A stretch of DNA of 64,000 nucleotides from Chromohalobacter canadensis (GTDB lineage Bacteria; Pseudomonadota; Gammaproteobacteria; Pseudomonadales; Halomonadaceae): contig NZ_JAJQJH010000015.1 in NCBI RefSeq assembly GCF_029544075.1, forward strand, positions 1 through 64,000. Direction: 5' to 3'. Below, in pieces: positions 44,670-53,032 of the stretch (the first letter of the stretch is position 1; every line of letters starts with the position of its first letter). The translations under genes and the position numbers were made by a program. The notes beneath the pieces were generated by a model. It did no database searches, was not told the origin of the DNA, and saw nothing but the letters and a program-made list of their open reading frames with translations.

Positions 44670-45569
44670 TCATACTTCCTTGGCTACGCGCGCTGCCCTA
44701 GGCACCACGTCGGCCATCTTCACCACGCTGCCCACGACGATCAGGCACGGCGAGGGAAGTGGCGTGGCGGCAAGCTTTTCGGGCATGTCGCCGAGCGTGC
44801 CGATCAAGGTTTGCTGCTCGGGCAGCGAGGCATTGGCGGCGAGCATGATCGGCCAGTCATCGGGCAGGCCGGCATCACGTAGCCCTTGGCAGATCTCGGT
44901 GACCTTCGAAAGCCCCATGTAGAACACCAGCGTCTCGTCGCGGCGCGCCAGTGCGGACCAGTCCGGCTCGCCACCGGCGCGGCAATGCTGGGCGGTGACC
45001 AGGCGTAGCTGCTGTGCGTGGGCGCGGTCGGTGAGCGGCATGCCCAGGCTGGCGGCCGTGGCGGAGGCGGCGGTAATACCGGGGACGATCTCGGTGGGCA
45101 GCCCCGCCTCGGCCAGCACGGCGAGCTCTTCGCCCATACGGCCGAAGATTCCCGGATCGCCGCCCTTGAGCCGCACCACCGACTTGCCTTCGCGCGCCAG
45201 CCGTGTCAGCAAGGCGCCGATCTCGGCCTGCGGCACACTGTGATACCCACGCGCCTTGCCGACATCGTAACGCTCACGCTGAGGAGGGATCATCGCCAGG
45301 ATGTCATCGCCGATCAGGCGATCGTAGACGATGGCATCGGCTTGCGTAAGAAGGCGCCAGGCACGCAGGGTCAGCAGGTCCGCACTGCCCGCCCCGGCTC
45401 CCACCAGATAGACATGGCCGGGCCGCGTGGCACGGCCCACCGCGGGTGTGTGTGCGAGCGGAGCCCCGCTGCGATCTTCCCGCGTACCGGGCCACCAACT
45501 CGCCAGCAAGGCACTCACGCTTGCGATAGATGTATCAGGCCGTTTCCAGCGCTTCATCAGTCCCAGCAT
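44670..45569 (-). CDS. cobA: Uroporphyrinogen-III C-methyltransferase
   Basis: A 299-residue SAM-dependent enzyme that methylates uroporphyrinogen III twice to precorrin-2, the precursor of siroheme needed by nitrite reductase NirB. Motifs are VYLVGAGAGSADLLTLRAW (P-loop-like SAM site), VVRLKGGDPGIFGRMGEEL and VPGITAASATAASLGMPLTD. It lacks the oxidase/ferrochelatase domain of CysG, so those steps must come from elsewhere. An N-terminal extension of about 50 residues is unusual. It overlaps the 3' end of nasA by 35 bases and shares its operon, which fits cofactor supply for nitrite reduction. Confidence 0.93.
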   Translation of the reverse strand: MLGLMKRWKRPDTSIASVSALLASWWPGTREDRSGAPLAHTPAVGRATRPGHVYLVGAGAGSADLLTLRAWRLLTQADAIVYDRLIGDDILAMIPPQRERYDVGKARGYHSVPQAEIGALLTRLAREGKSVVRLKGGDPGIFGRMGEELAVLAEAGLPTEIVPGITAASATAASLGMPLTDRAHAQQLRLVTAQHCRAGGEPDWSALARRDETLVFYMGLSKVTEICQGLRDAGLPDDWPIMLAANASLPEQQTLIGTLGDMPEKLAATPLPSPCLIVVGSVVKMADVVPRAARVAKEV

Positions 45570-48231
45570 GCGCCACCTCCTCTTCGAGCAATGATTTGAG
45601 TTCGGGGATGCAGGAACCGCACTGGGTCCCGCACGCCAAGCGCGCGCCTAACGCATCGACATCGGTATCGCCACCGCGAATCGCCTCGCGGATCGACGTA
45701 GCACCGACCTGATGGCAACTGCATACCACCGGCCCCGTATCGGCCTCACCGGAGGCGCATCCCGCCAACACGCGGCGACGCTGCTCGGCATCCAGCGTGA
45801 TATCGCCGAAGCGTGCATCAAGCCAGGCCAAGCCCGGCAATTCGCTGGGTGGCCCCACCATCAGCCACCACACCAGGCGCCCATCGCGAAGCCCTGCGGC
45901 GCGCAGGCGCCCACTAGACGCGTCCTCACACCATAGCGTCGCCGCCACTCCGAACTGTTCGGCGCACCAGGCCGGCCAGTCATGCGATGACGCGCCCGCA
46001 TCGCTGGCCAGTTGCCAGCGCTCGGCATGATGCAGTGGCATGCGCGCCCAATAAGCGAGCGACGCACGTTCGGACAACCCGCCACTATCGTTCGCGACCA
46101 GCAGCGTCGCTTCCTCGGCGATGGCCAACGGCGCCAACGCGACGGCACCATGTTTGGTTTCGGGCTGTCCAGAGACAGGGTCGGTATGCGCGGCAAAGAG
46201 CGTGCCTACACGCCCGGCATTGCTGAACTGCGCATTCCAGTGGATAGGCATGAAAGCTTCTCCCCGGCGCTGCGCCGTCGCCACGCGCGCCCGCACACGG
46301 GCCTCGCCGTGGGCGTTATGAAGCCGTGCCAAGGCGCCGTCCACGACACCCGCGGCTCTCGCATCATCGGGGTGCAGATCGACGTAAGGCTCGGCGCGAT
46401 GATTGAGCAAGCGCGGGGCACGGCCCGTCCGCGTCATGGTGTGCCATTGATCGCGTACGCGTCCGCTGTTGAGGCGCAACGGGTGCGCGGCACTCACGGC
46501 CTGGCGCGGCGCATGCGGCGTCACGGCGATCAGGCGCGCGCGTCCATCCGGCGTGGCAAAGCATCCATCCTCGAATAAGCGCGCGGTGCCACGCGGCGCC
46601 TCGGCCGTCACCGGCCACTGCAGCGGCGCCAAGGCATCGTAGGCGGCGTGATCCAACTCCGCCAGGGCGGAAATATCAAACAGACGCGGCATCCCGCCGG
46701 CGTGGTTGCCATAGCCGGAAAGTCGCGCGTGCTCGACAAAGATATCGCGAGGGTGGCAATACTCGAACGCTTCTTCATACCCCAGATGCTTGGCTACCTG
46801 GGCGATGATCCACCAGTCGTGGCGCGCCGCACCGGGCGGCGGCAACATGCCGCGCTGGCGCGAGATTCGCCGCTCGGAGTTGGTCACGGTGCCATCCTTC
46901 TCCGCCCAGGCACTGGCCGGCAGCACGATGTCGGCATACGCCAGGGTATCGGTATCCGCCATGCATTCGGAGACGATCACCAGGGGACATTTCGCCAGGG
47001 CGCGCTTGGCTTGGTCGGCATCCGGCAAGCTGACCACGGGGTTGGTGGCCATGATCCACAGCGCCTGGATCTCGCCACGCTCGATGGCCTCGAATAGCTC
47101 GACGGCCTTGAGCCCCGGGCCCTCCGGCAGGTGAGGAGCATGCCAAAATTCCGTTACCAGCGCCTGGGCGCCCGGGGTGTGATAATCCATGTGCGCAGCG
47201 AGCTGGTTCGCTAGGCCTCCCACCTCGCGCCCACCCATGGCATTGGGTTGGCCGGTGATCGAAAACGGCCCGGCACCCGGCAGGCCAAGCTTGCCGCCCG
47301 CCAGATGGCAATTGATGATGGCGTTGCACTTGTCAGTGCCGCTGGTGGACTGATTGACGCCCTGGGAATACAGCGTCACCACGTGCAATTGCGAGGCGAA
47401 CCAGTAGTAGAAGGTTTCCAGGGCCTCGGCGTCCAATTCGCAATCGTCGGCGATACCCACAAGCGTCGTCTCTTCGTCACGGGCCGCCGCCAAGGCATCG
47501 TCTAGCCCTTGGGTGTGGCGTTCCAGATAGACCGCATCCAGCTTGTCCTTGTCAGCCATGAAAGCCAGCAAGCCATTGAAGAGACGCACGTCGCTGCCCG
47601 GCTTGAGCGGCAGATAGAGATCTGCGATCTCGCAGGTGTCGGTCACCCGGGGGTCGATCACCACCACACGCATCAACGGGTTGCGCTGCTTGGCGGTGCG
47701 CAAGCGCTGGAAGAGCACCGGATGATTCCAGGCCAGGTTGCTGCCCACCAGCACCACCAGCTCGGCCTCTTCCAAATCCTCGTAATTGCACGGCACGGCA
47801 TCGGCACCGAAGGCGCGCTTGTAGCCCGCCACTGCGGACGCCATGCAGAGCCGCGAGTTGGTATCCAGGTGCGGCGAACCCAGAAAGCCCTTGAACAGCT
47901 TGTTGGCGGCGTAATAGTCCTCGGTGAGCAACTGGCCGGAGAGATAGCCGGCAATCGCCTGACCGCCATGTTCATCGCGCACCGCCGCCAGGCGTGTCGC
48001 CACCTGGTCGAGCGCATCGTCCCAGCTCACCTCGCGCCCGTCCACGCGTGGTGCGAGCAAGCGTCCGTGATCACCCAGCGTTTCATGCAACGCCGAGCCC
48101 TTCACGCACAGCCGTCCATAGTTGGCGGGGTGGTCCCGATCGCCTTCGACGCCGGTCATGACGCCGTCCTCGATGGTTGCCGTGACGCCGCAACCGACGC
48201 CGCAATAGGGGCAGGTCGTGTGATGCTGCAT
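45535..48231 (-). CDS. nasA: Assimilatory nitrate reductase, catalytic subunit with C-terminal BFD domain
   Basis: An 898-residue cytoplasmic molybdoenzyme that reduces nitrate to nitrite. The [4Fe-4S] ligands are C7, C10, C14 and C42. C129 in TNSRLCMAS is the expected molybdenum-ligand position of the NasA/NapA class. A molybdopterin dinucleotide-binding domain follows (about 600-720). The C-terminus carries a BFD-like [2Fe-2S] domain, CSCHQVG and CGTQCGSC, as in Klebsiella NasA. GGAGGG lies 9 bases before the ATG. A leader with a terminator hairpin and a sigma-54-like element lies upstream. The same protein is called NasC in Bacillus and Paracoccus nomenclature. Confidence 0.95.
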   Translation of the reverse strand: MQHHTTCPYCGVGCGVTATIEDGVMTGVEGDRDHPANYGRLCVKGSALHETLGDHGRLLAPRVDGREVSWDDALDQVATRLAAVRDEHGGQAIAGYLSGQLLTEDYYAANKLFKGFLGSPHLDTNSRLCMASAVAGYKRAFGADAVPCNYEDLEEAELVVLVGSNLAWNHPVLFQRLRTAKQRNPLMRVVVIDPRVTDTCEIADLYLPLKPGSDVRLFNGLLAFMADKDKLDAVYLERHTQGLDDALAAARDEETTLVGIADDCELDAEALETFYYWFASQLHVVTLYSQGVNQSTSGTDKCNAIINCHLAGGKLGLPGAGPFSITGQPNAMGGREVGGLANQLAAHMDYHTPGAQALVTEFWHAPHLPEGPGLKAVELFEAIERGEIQALWIMATNPVVSLPDADQAKRALAKCPLVIVSECMADTDTLAYADIVLPASAWAEKDGTVTNSERRISRQRGMLPPPGAARHDWWIIAQVAKHLGYEEAFEYCHPRDIFVEHARLSGYGNHAGGMPRLFDISALAELDHAAYDALAPLQWPVTAEAPRGTARLFEDGCFATPDGRARLIAVTPHAPRQAVSAAHPLRLNSGRVRDQWHTMTRTGRAPRLLNHRAEPYVDLHPDDARAAGVVDGALARLHNAHGEARVRARVATAQRRGEAFMPIHWNAQFSNAGRVGTLFAAHTDPVSGQPETKHGAVALAPLAIAEEATLLVANDSGGLSERASLAYWARMPLHHAERWQLASDAGASSHDWPAWCAEQFGVAATLWCEDASSGRLRAAGLRDGRLVWWLMVGPPSELPGLAWLDARFGDITLDAEQRRRVLAGCASGEADTGPVVCSCHQVGATSIREAIRGGDTDVDALGARLACGTQCGSCIPELKSLLEEEVAHAGTDEALETA

Positions 48232-48258
48232 GCTGTCTCGCCCTCCGCCTGCAAACGC

Positions 48259-48296
48259 AAGAGGCCCGACCCCGCCGCAGCAGGATCAGGCCTCTT
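48259..48296 (-). terminator. Leader terminator (attenuator) of nasA-cobA
   Basis: Read on the minus strand, AAGAGGCCTGATCC pairs with GGGTCGGGCCTCTT over 14 bp (two G-U pairs) around a 10-nt loop. It is followed by a modest T-rich tail (GCGTTTG). It ends only 27 bases before the nasA start codon, so it must be bypassed for expression. Confidence 0.65.
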
Positions 48297-48305
48297 TGCC
48301 TAGTA

Positions 48306-48384
48306 GGGCGACCGTGCAGGCCGCCCGCCAATGATGAATTGCGTCTCGCCGCCGTTGGCGTTTTCGGCGCGCCGTGGCCGAAAA
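48306..48384 (-). promoter_or_regulatory. Two tandem hairpins in the nasA leader, candidate NasT target
   Basis: In transcript order: TTTTCGGC/GCCGAAAA (48361-48384, 8-bp stem; after a C-C mismatch the apical six bases are ACGGCG, with A at 1 and G at 4) and GGGCGGCC/GGTCGCCC (48306-48326, 8 bp including one G-U). They lie between the sigma-54-like element and the leader terminator. ANTAR proteins bind such hairpin pairs with A1/G4 hexaloops; only the first fits, and only loosely. Confidence 0.4.
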
Positions 48385-48402
48385 GATGACGTATACCTCG
48401 TT

Positions 48403-48418
48403 TGCAAATCCAGCGCCA
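48403..48418 (-). promoter_or_regulatory. Sigma-54-like promoter of nasA-cobA
   Basis: Read on the minus strand: TGGCGCTGGATTTGCA. The -24 TGGC and -12 TTGCA cores have the correct spacing; two intermediate positions differ from the consensus. It gives a leader of about 160 bases before nasA. Confidence 0.5.
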
Positions 48419-48494
48419 TCTTGGGCCTAATGCCGTTTAAACAACCACTTGGACTGGCACCTGGCTGGCTGTCCCGTGCCTACTCACACCCAAA

Positions 48495-48511
48495 GGCACC
48501 AGCCTGGTGCA
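48495..48511. promoter_or_regulatory. NtrC-like binding dyad between nasA and nasC
   Basis: GGCACCAGCCTGGTGCA matches TGCACC-N5-GGTGCA except for the first base. It lies 77 bp from the nasA -24 element and 108 bp from the nasC -24 element, suitable for activating both sigma-54 promoters. Confidence 0.55.
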
Positions 48512-48618
48512 ACCCGCACGCCATACGCACAGCCATCGTTCACGCCGGCTGCCTTCCTGCCTCATCAGGGCCCACCGGTATTGCGTAACTGGCTGAATAA
48601 AAAGCCTTGGCCGGTGAC

Positions 48619-48634
48619 TGGCACGCCCCTGGCA
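48619..48634 (+). promoter_or_regulatory. Sigma-54-like promoter of nasC-nirBD
   Basis: TGGCACGCCCCTGGCA is the consensus TGGCACGNNNNTTGCA with a single change (TGGCA for TTGCA). Transcription would start near 48645, just before the first leader hairpin. Confidence 0.55.
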
Positions 48635-48650
48635 TGACATCGGACAAGGC

Positions 48651-48694
48651 GGGTCAACGTCGACCCCTTGGGCACGAGACAGGCATGCGTCTCG
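48651..48694 (+). promoter_or_regulatory. Two tandem hairpins in the nasC-nirBD leader, candidate NasT target
   Basis: The first is GGGTC-AACGTC-GACCC (48651-48666), a 5-bp stem with a hexaloop that has A at position 1 and G at position 4, the loop pattern recognised by ANTAR domains. The second, eight bases on, is CGAGAC/GTCTCG (48675-48694) with an 8-base apical loop, extended outside by GGC/GCC (48671-48673 and 48696-48698). Its loop does not fit the A1/G4 rule as drawn. Confidence 0.5.
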
Positions 48695-48744
48695 CGCCGG
48701 CCGGAGCCGACACAGGGCTCGCGACAACACAATTCTCTTCAGGC

Positions 48745-48790
48745 AAAGGCGCCTGGCATCCGGTTTCCCCACCGGGTGTCAGGCGCTTTT
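48745..48790 (+). terminator. Leader terminator (attenuator) of nasC-nirBD
   Basis: Arms 48749-48763 and 48772-48786 pair over 15 bp (two G-U pairs) around an 8-nt loop, flanked by AAA on the 5' side and TTTT on the 3' side. It ends 37 bases before the nasC ATG. A terminator this strong directly ahead of the operon implies regulated antitermination. Confidence 0.8.
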
Positions 48791-48826
48791 GCGTTTCTGC
48801 TTCACACTGTCAGGGAGGCAGACGGC

Positions 48827-50092
48827 ATGAGTGCAAGCGACGAACATCTGGTGATCGTCGGCAACGGCATGGCCGGGCACCGGTTGCTCGAGACCGTGCT
48901 GGCGCACCCCCATCGTCCGCGTCACATCACCATCCTCGGCGACGAGCCGGCAACGGCCTACAACCGTATCCTGCTCTCGCCCTGGCTAGCCGGCGACATG
49001 GACCGTTCGGCACTGACGCTGCGCGAGCGCGACTGGTACACAGCGCAAGGCGTGACCCTGATCGCCGGCGAGCGCGTCACCGCCATCGACCGACAGGCGC
49101 GCACCCTGACCACCGACCAGGGACGCCGACTCGCCTACGACCGGCTGGTGCTCGCCACCGGATCGCGTGCCGCACGCCCCGCGGTGACGGGCAGCGACCT
49201 CGACGGCATCCACGCCTTTCGTGATCTCGAGGACGGCGAGCGTCTGGCCAGCCTGGCCGACGCGGGCGGCCGCGCCGTGGTCATAGGTGGCGGTCTGCTC
49301 GGCCTGGAGGCCGCCGAAGGTATGCGCAAGCGCGGCATGACGGTCAGCGTCGTGCACCGCGCAACGCAGCTGATGAATCGCCAACTCGACCTCACCGCCG
49401 CCGACATGCTCGCCACCGAGCTGCGCGCTCGCGGCCTCGAGATCCACACCGGCGCCGACCTCGAGGCCTATGCCCCGGATGCCGACGGCCAGCGCGTCAC
49501 CGGCGTCGTCCTGAGCGACGGGACCACGCTCGCAGCCGACTGCGTCGTCGCGGCAATCGGCATCGTGCCCAACACCTCACTCGCCGAACGCGCCGGTCTG
49601 GCGACCGCGCGCGGCATCCAGGTCGATGCCTTCATGACCACGTCCGATCCGTGCATTTCGGCGCTCGGCGAATGCTGCGAGTTCGAGGGCACCACCTACG
49701 GTCTCGTCGAACCCATCTGGCGCCAGGCCGAGGTCCTCGCCGCCCGGCTATGCGGCGAAACGCCCGCGCCTTATCGCGAACGCCCCTGCGCCACCAAGCT
49801 CAAGGTCAGCGGTATCTCGCTGTACGCCTTCGGCCCCATCACGCCCGCGCCCGAGCACGACGTGCTCACTTATCACGACCCGCAGCACGGCGACTACCGC
49901 CGCCTACTGCTTCGCGATGGCCGCCTGGAAGGCGCTGTCCTCTACGGCGATACCGCCGCCGGCCCGTGGTACTTCCAATGCGCCCTGGCCGGCCATGACC
50001 TGAGCGCCGGCCGCCAAGCGCTGCTATTCGGCGAGCACGACGCGCAACCGTTACTCGATACGCCCGACACTCTATCGGAGGAAGCCGCATGA
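48827..50092 (+). CDS. nasC: FAD/NADH-dependent electron-transfer subunit of assimilatory nitrate reductase
   Basis: A 421-residue flavoprotein with two dinucleotide-binding folds: FAD site VIVGNGMAGHRLLET at the N-terminus and NADH site VVIGGGLLGLEAAEGMRKRG in the middle, then IGIVPNTSLAERAG. Its size (about 45 kDa) and genome position match Klebsiella NasC, which passes electrons from NADH to the catalytic subunit NasA. It resembles the N-terminal half of NirB, from which it probably arose. AGGGAGG lies 8 bases before the ATG at 48827. Its stop overlaps the nirB start (ATGA). Confidence 0.87.
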   Translation: MSASDEHLVIVGNGMAGHRLLETVLAHPHRPRHITILGDEPATAYNRILLSPWLAGDMDRSALTLRERDWYTAQGVTLIAGERVTAIDRQARTLTTDQGRRLAYDRLVLATGSRAARPAVTGSDLDGIHAFRDLEDGERLASLADAGGRAVVIGGGLLGLEAAEGMRKRGMTVSVVHRATQLMNRQLDLTAADMLATELRARGLEIHTGADLEAYAPDADGQRVTGVVLSDGTTLAADCVVAAIGIVPNTSLAERAGLATARGIQVDAFMTTSDPCISALGECCEFEGTTYGLVEPIWRQAEVLAARLCGETPAPYRERPCATKLKVSGISLYAFGPITPAPEHDVLTYHDPQHGDYRRLLLRDGRLEGAVLYGDTAAGPWYFQCALAGHDLSAGRQALLFGEHDAQPLLDTPDTLSEEAA

Positions 50093-52632
50093 ACATGCCC
50101 ACACCCCCCAACGCACCGCGCTTGATCGTGATCGGCAACGGCATGGTCGGCCATCACCTGATCGAGCAGCTCGTCGAGCTCGGCGCCCATCGCCAATACG
50201 CCATCATCGTGTTCGGCGAGGAGCGCCACCCGGCCTACGACCGCGTACACCTCTCTGAATACTTCAGCGGCCGTGATGCCCAGTCACTGGCGCTCTCGAG
50301 TACCGACTACTACGCCGAGCACGGCATCGAACTGCGCATTCACGACAGCGTGACCGCCATCGATCGCGACGCCAACGAGGTCGTCACCGAATCCGGCCGT
50401 CATCCTTATGATCGCCTGGTCCTGGCGACCGGCTCTTACCCCTTCGTGCCGCCGATTCCCGGCAATGATCGCGAGAAATGCCTGGTCTATCGCACCCTGG
50501 ATGACCTCGATGCCATTCGCGAGGCCGCCGAAGACGCCACCACCGGCGTGGTCGTCGGCGGTGGCCTGCTGGGCCTGGAGGCCGCCAATGCCCTGCGCGG
50601 CCTGAACCTGGACACCGCCGTGGTCGAGTTCGCGCCCCGCTTGATGCCCATGCAGGTGGACGCCGAAGGGGGCGCGTTGCTGCGCGAGAAGATCGAAGCG
50701 CTCGGCGTGCAGGTACTCACCGGCCGTGCCACACAGCACATCGAGGCCGGCGAGACGAGCTTTCACCGCATGGTCTTCCAGGACGACAAGATGCTGGAAA
50801 CCGATCTTATCGTGTTCTCCGCCGGCATCCGGCCGCGCGATCAACTTGCGCGTGACTGCGCCTTGGAAATCGGCGAACGTGGTGGCGTGGTCATCGATGA
50901 CCACTGCCTGACCAGCGACCCGGCGATTCTCGCCGTCGGTGAAGTCGCGCTGTGGCAGGAAAGCATCTTCGGGCTGGTCGCGCCGGGCTACCAGATGGCG
51001 AAAGTCGCCGCCGCCACGCTGACCGAAGGCGATGCGACCTTCACCGGCGCCGACATGAGTACCAAGCTCAAGCTTTTGGGCGTAGATGTCGGCGCCATCG
51101 GCGACGCCCATGGCGAGCGCACGCCCGGCGCTCGCACCTTCCGCTACCTGGACGAGATCAAGCAAGAATACCGCAAGCTGGTGGTGTCCAGCGACGCCAA
51201 GAAACTACTCGGCGCCATGCTGGTCGGCGACAACGCGACCTACGATACCCTGATGCAGTACTACGCCAACGGCCTCGAGCTCCCCGAGGACCCGGCCTCG
51301 CTGATCCTGCCCTCCAGTGATGGCGCCCCCACCCTGGGGCCGGACGCGCTGCCCGAAACGGCGACGATCTGCTCATGCCACAACGTCACCAAGGGCGATA
51401 TCTGCGCCACGCTCGACGACGGCGCCCTGGATCTGGCCAGCGTCAAAGGCGAGACCAAGGCCAGCACCGGCTGCGGCGGCTGCGCGGCGCTGCTCAAGAG
51501 TGTCGTCGATCATGAACTGGAGGCGCGCGGTGTAGAGGTCGACCAATCGCTGTGCGAGCACTTCGCGCACACCCGCCAAGAGCTCTATTCCATTGTCCGC
51601 GTGGAGGGCATCAAGACCTTCAGCGAACTGATCGAAAAGCACGGCACGTCATCCGGGCATGGCCTGGGCTCTTCATCCGCCCCGCAGCTCGGCTGCGATA
51701 TATGCAAGCCCGCGGTGGCCTCGATACTCGCCGCCTGCTTCAACGAGCCGATCACCAATGCCGCCCATGTGCCGTTGCAGGACACCAACGACACCTTCAT
51801 GGCCAACATGCAGAAAAACGGTACCTATTCGGTCGTACCGCGCATCCCCGGCGGCGAAGTCACGCCCGAGAAGCTGATCGTGCTGGGCGAAGTCGGCAAG
51901 AAGTACGGGCTCTACACCAAGATCACCGGCGGGCAGCGCGTCGACCTGTTCGGCGCCCAGCTCCATCAACTCCCCGATATCTGGGGCGAACTGATCGAGG
52001 CCGGCTTCGAGACCGGCCACGCCTACGGCAAGGCCACGCGCACGGTGAAATCCTGCGTGGGTAGCACCTGGTGCCGCTACGGCGTGCAAGACAGCGTAGG
52101 TATGGCGATCCATCTCGAGGAGCGCTACAAGGGGCTGCGATCGCCACACAAGCTCAAGTTCGCCGTCTCAGGTTGCACTCGCGAATGCGCCGAAGCGCAG
52201 AGCAAGGACGTCGGCGTGATCGCCACCGAAAACGGCTGGAACCTCTACATCTGCGGTAACGGCGGCATGCGCCCGCGCCACGGCGAACTCTTCGCCACCG
52301 ACCTCGACGACGAGCAGTTGATTCGCACTATCGACCGCTTCCTGATGTTCTACATCCGCACCGCCGACCGTCTGCAGCGCACCTCGGTGTGGCGCGAGAA
52401 CCTCGAAGGGGGACTCGACTACCTCAAGGACGTCGTGCTCGACGATAGCCTCGGACTCGGTGACGAACTCGAAGCCCAGATGCAGCACATCATCGACACC
52501 TACGAATGCGAATGGGCCAACACCCTATCCGACCCGGAGAAACTCAAGCGCTTCCGCACCTTCGTCAATGATGATGGCCCCGATCCGGACATCATTGCTA
52601 CCGAGGAGCGCGGTCAACTGCGCCCGGCCTAA
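50089..52632 (+). CDS. nirB: Assimilatory nitrite reductase [NAD(P)H], large subunit
   Basis: An 847-residue cytoplasmic enzyme reducing nitrite to ammonium by six electrons. Domain order: FAD/NADH oxidoreductase (about 1-400, RLIVIGNGMVGHHLIEQL and VVVGGGLLGLEAANAL), BFD-like [2Fe-2S] domain (C428, C430, C462, C465), then the ferredoxin-like half and siroheme/[4Fe-4S] domain with ligands C656, C662, C696 and C700 (SCVGSTWCRYG and SGCTRECAEA). The full length matches E. coli NirB (847). It is the middle gene of nasC-nirB-nirD, and the siroheme precursor comes from cobA in the divergent operon. Confidence 0.96.
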   Translation: MNMPTPPNAPRLIVIGNGMVGHHLIEQLVELGAHRQYAIIVFGEERHPAYDRVHLSEYFSGRDAQSLALSSTDYYAEHGIELRIHDSVTAIDRDANEVVTESGRHPYDRLVLATGSYPFVPPIPGNDREKCLVYRTLDDLDAIREAAEDATTGVVVGGGLLGLEAANALRGLNLDTAVVEFAPRLMPMQVDAEGGALLREKIEALGVQVLTGRATQHIEAGETSFHRMVFQDDKMLETDLIVFSAGIRPRDQLARDCALEIGERGGVVIDDHCLTSDPAILAVGEVALWQESIFGLVAPGYQMAKVAAATLTEGDATFTGADMSTKLKLLGVDVGAIGDAHGERTPGARTFRYLDEIKQEYRKLVVSSDAKKLLGAMLVGDNATYDTLMQYYANGLELPEDPASLILPSSDGAPTLGPDALPETATICSCHNVTKGDICATLDDGALDLASVKGETKASTGCGGCAALLKSVVDHELEARGVEVDQSLCEHFAHTRQELYSIVRVEGIKTFSELIEKHGTSSGHGLGSSSAPQLGCDICKPAVASILAACFNEPITNAAHVPLQDTNDTFMANMQKNGTYSVVPRIPGGEVTPEKLIVLGEVGKKYGLYTKITGGQRVDLFGAQLHQLPDIWGELIEAGFETGHAYGKATRTVKSCVGSTWCRYGVQDSVGMAIHLEERYKGLRSPHKLKFAVSGCTRECAEAQSKDVGVIATENGWNLYICGNGGMRPRHGELFATDLDDEQLIRTIDRFLMFYIRTADRLQRTSVWRENLEGGLDYLKDVVLDDSLGLGDELEAQMQHIIDTYECEWANTLSDPEKLKRFRTFVNDDGPDPDIIATEERGQLRPA

Positions 52633-52660
52633 GCTATTGGACACTAATGAGGAAAACACC

Positions 52661-53023
52661 ATGAACACTGCAACAGCCCTCAAGAGCGAAGTGACCTGGC
52701 AGACTCTGTGCTCAAAGGCCGATCTGGTGGCTCATTCCGGCGTCGCCGCCTGGCTGGCCAGCGCCGACACGCAAGTCGCGCTTTTGTACCTGCCCGGCCT
52801 GGCCCCCGAGGTCTACGCCGTGGACAACCACGACCCGTTTTCCAACGCCAACGTCATCGCACGCGGCATCGTCGGCGATATAAAAGACGAACCCGTCATC
52901 GCCTCGCCAATCTACAAGCAGCACTTCCGCCTCTCTGATGGCGTCTGCGTCGAGGACGAAAACGTCCGCCTGCGTACCTGGGAAGTCAAGATCGAAGACG
53001 AGCAGGTGATGATCAAGACATAG
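52661..53023 (+). CDS. nirD: Nitrite reductase small subunit
   Basis: A 120-residue Rieske-fold protein of the NirD family that partners NirB. The paired Cys-His cluster ligands of true Rieske proteins are absent (the first ligand-loop position reads VDNHDPFSN), as is normal for NirD. The ATG at 52661 has GAGGAAAA upstream and lies 28 bases after nirB. It ends the operon. The converging iadA gene ends 9 bases later, with no terminator visible between them. Confidence 0.93.
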   Translation: MNTATALKSEVTWQTLCSKADLVAHSGVAAWLASADTQVALLYLPGLAPEVYAVDNHDPFSNANVIARGIVGDIKDEPVIASPIYKQHFRLSDGVCVEDENVRLRTWEVKIEDEQVMIKT

Positions 53024-53032
53024 CAACGGCCA

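Larger units (their letters stand above)
48232..48826. other. Divergent nas control region with two attenuated leaders
   Basis: A 595-bp gap without genes between nasA and nasC. From left to right it holds the nasA leader (terminator hairpin 48259-48296, hairpins 48306-48326 and 48361-48384), a minus-strand sigma-54-like element (48403-48418), an NtrC-like dyad (48495-48511), a plus-strand sigma-54-like element (48619-48634) and the nasC-nirBD leader (hairpins 48651-48694, terminator 48745-48790). Both sides follow the same plan. Confidence 0.65.

Noticed and set aside
48331-48588. An 85-codon frame in the nas control region
   Set aside because: It lies across the minus-strand sigma-54-like element and NtrC-like dyad, has no ribosome site and shows no family resemblance.
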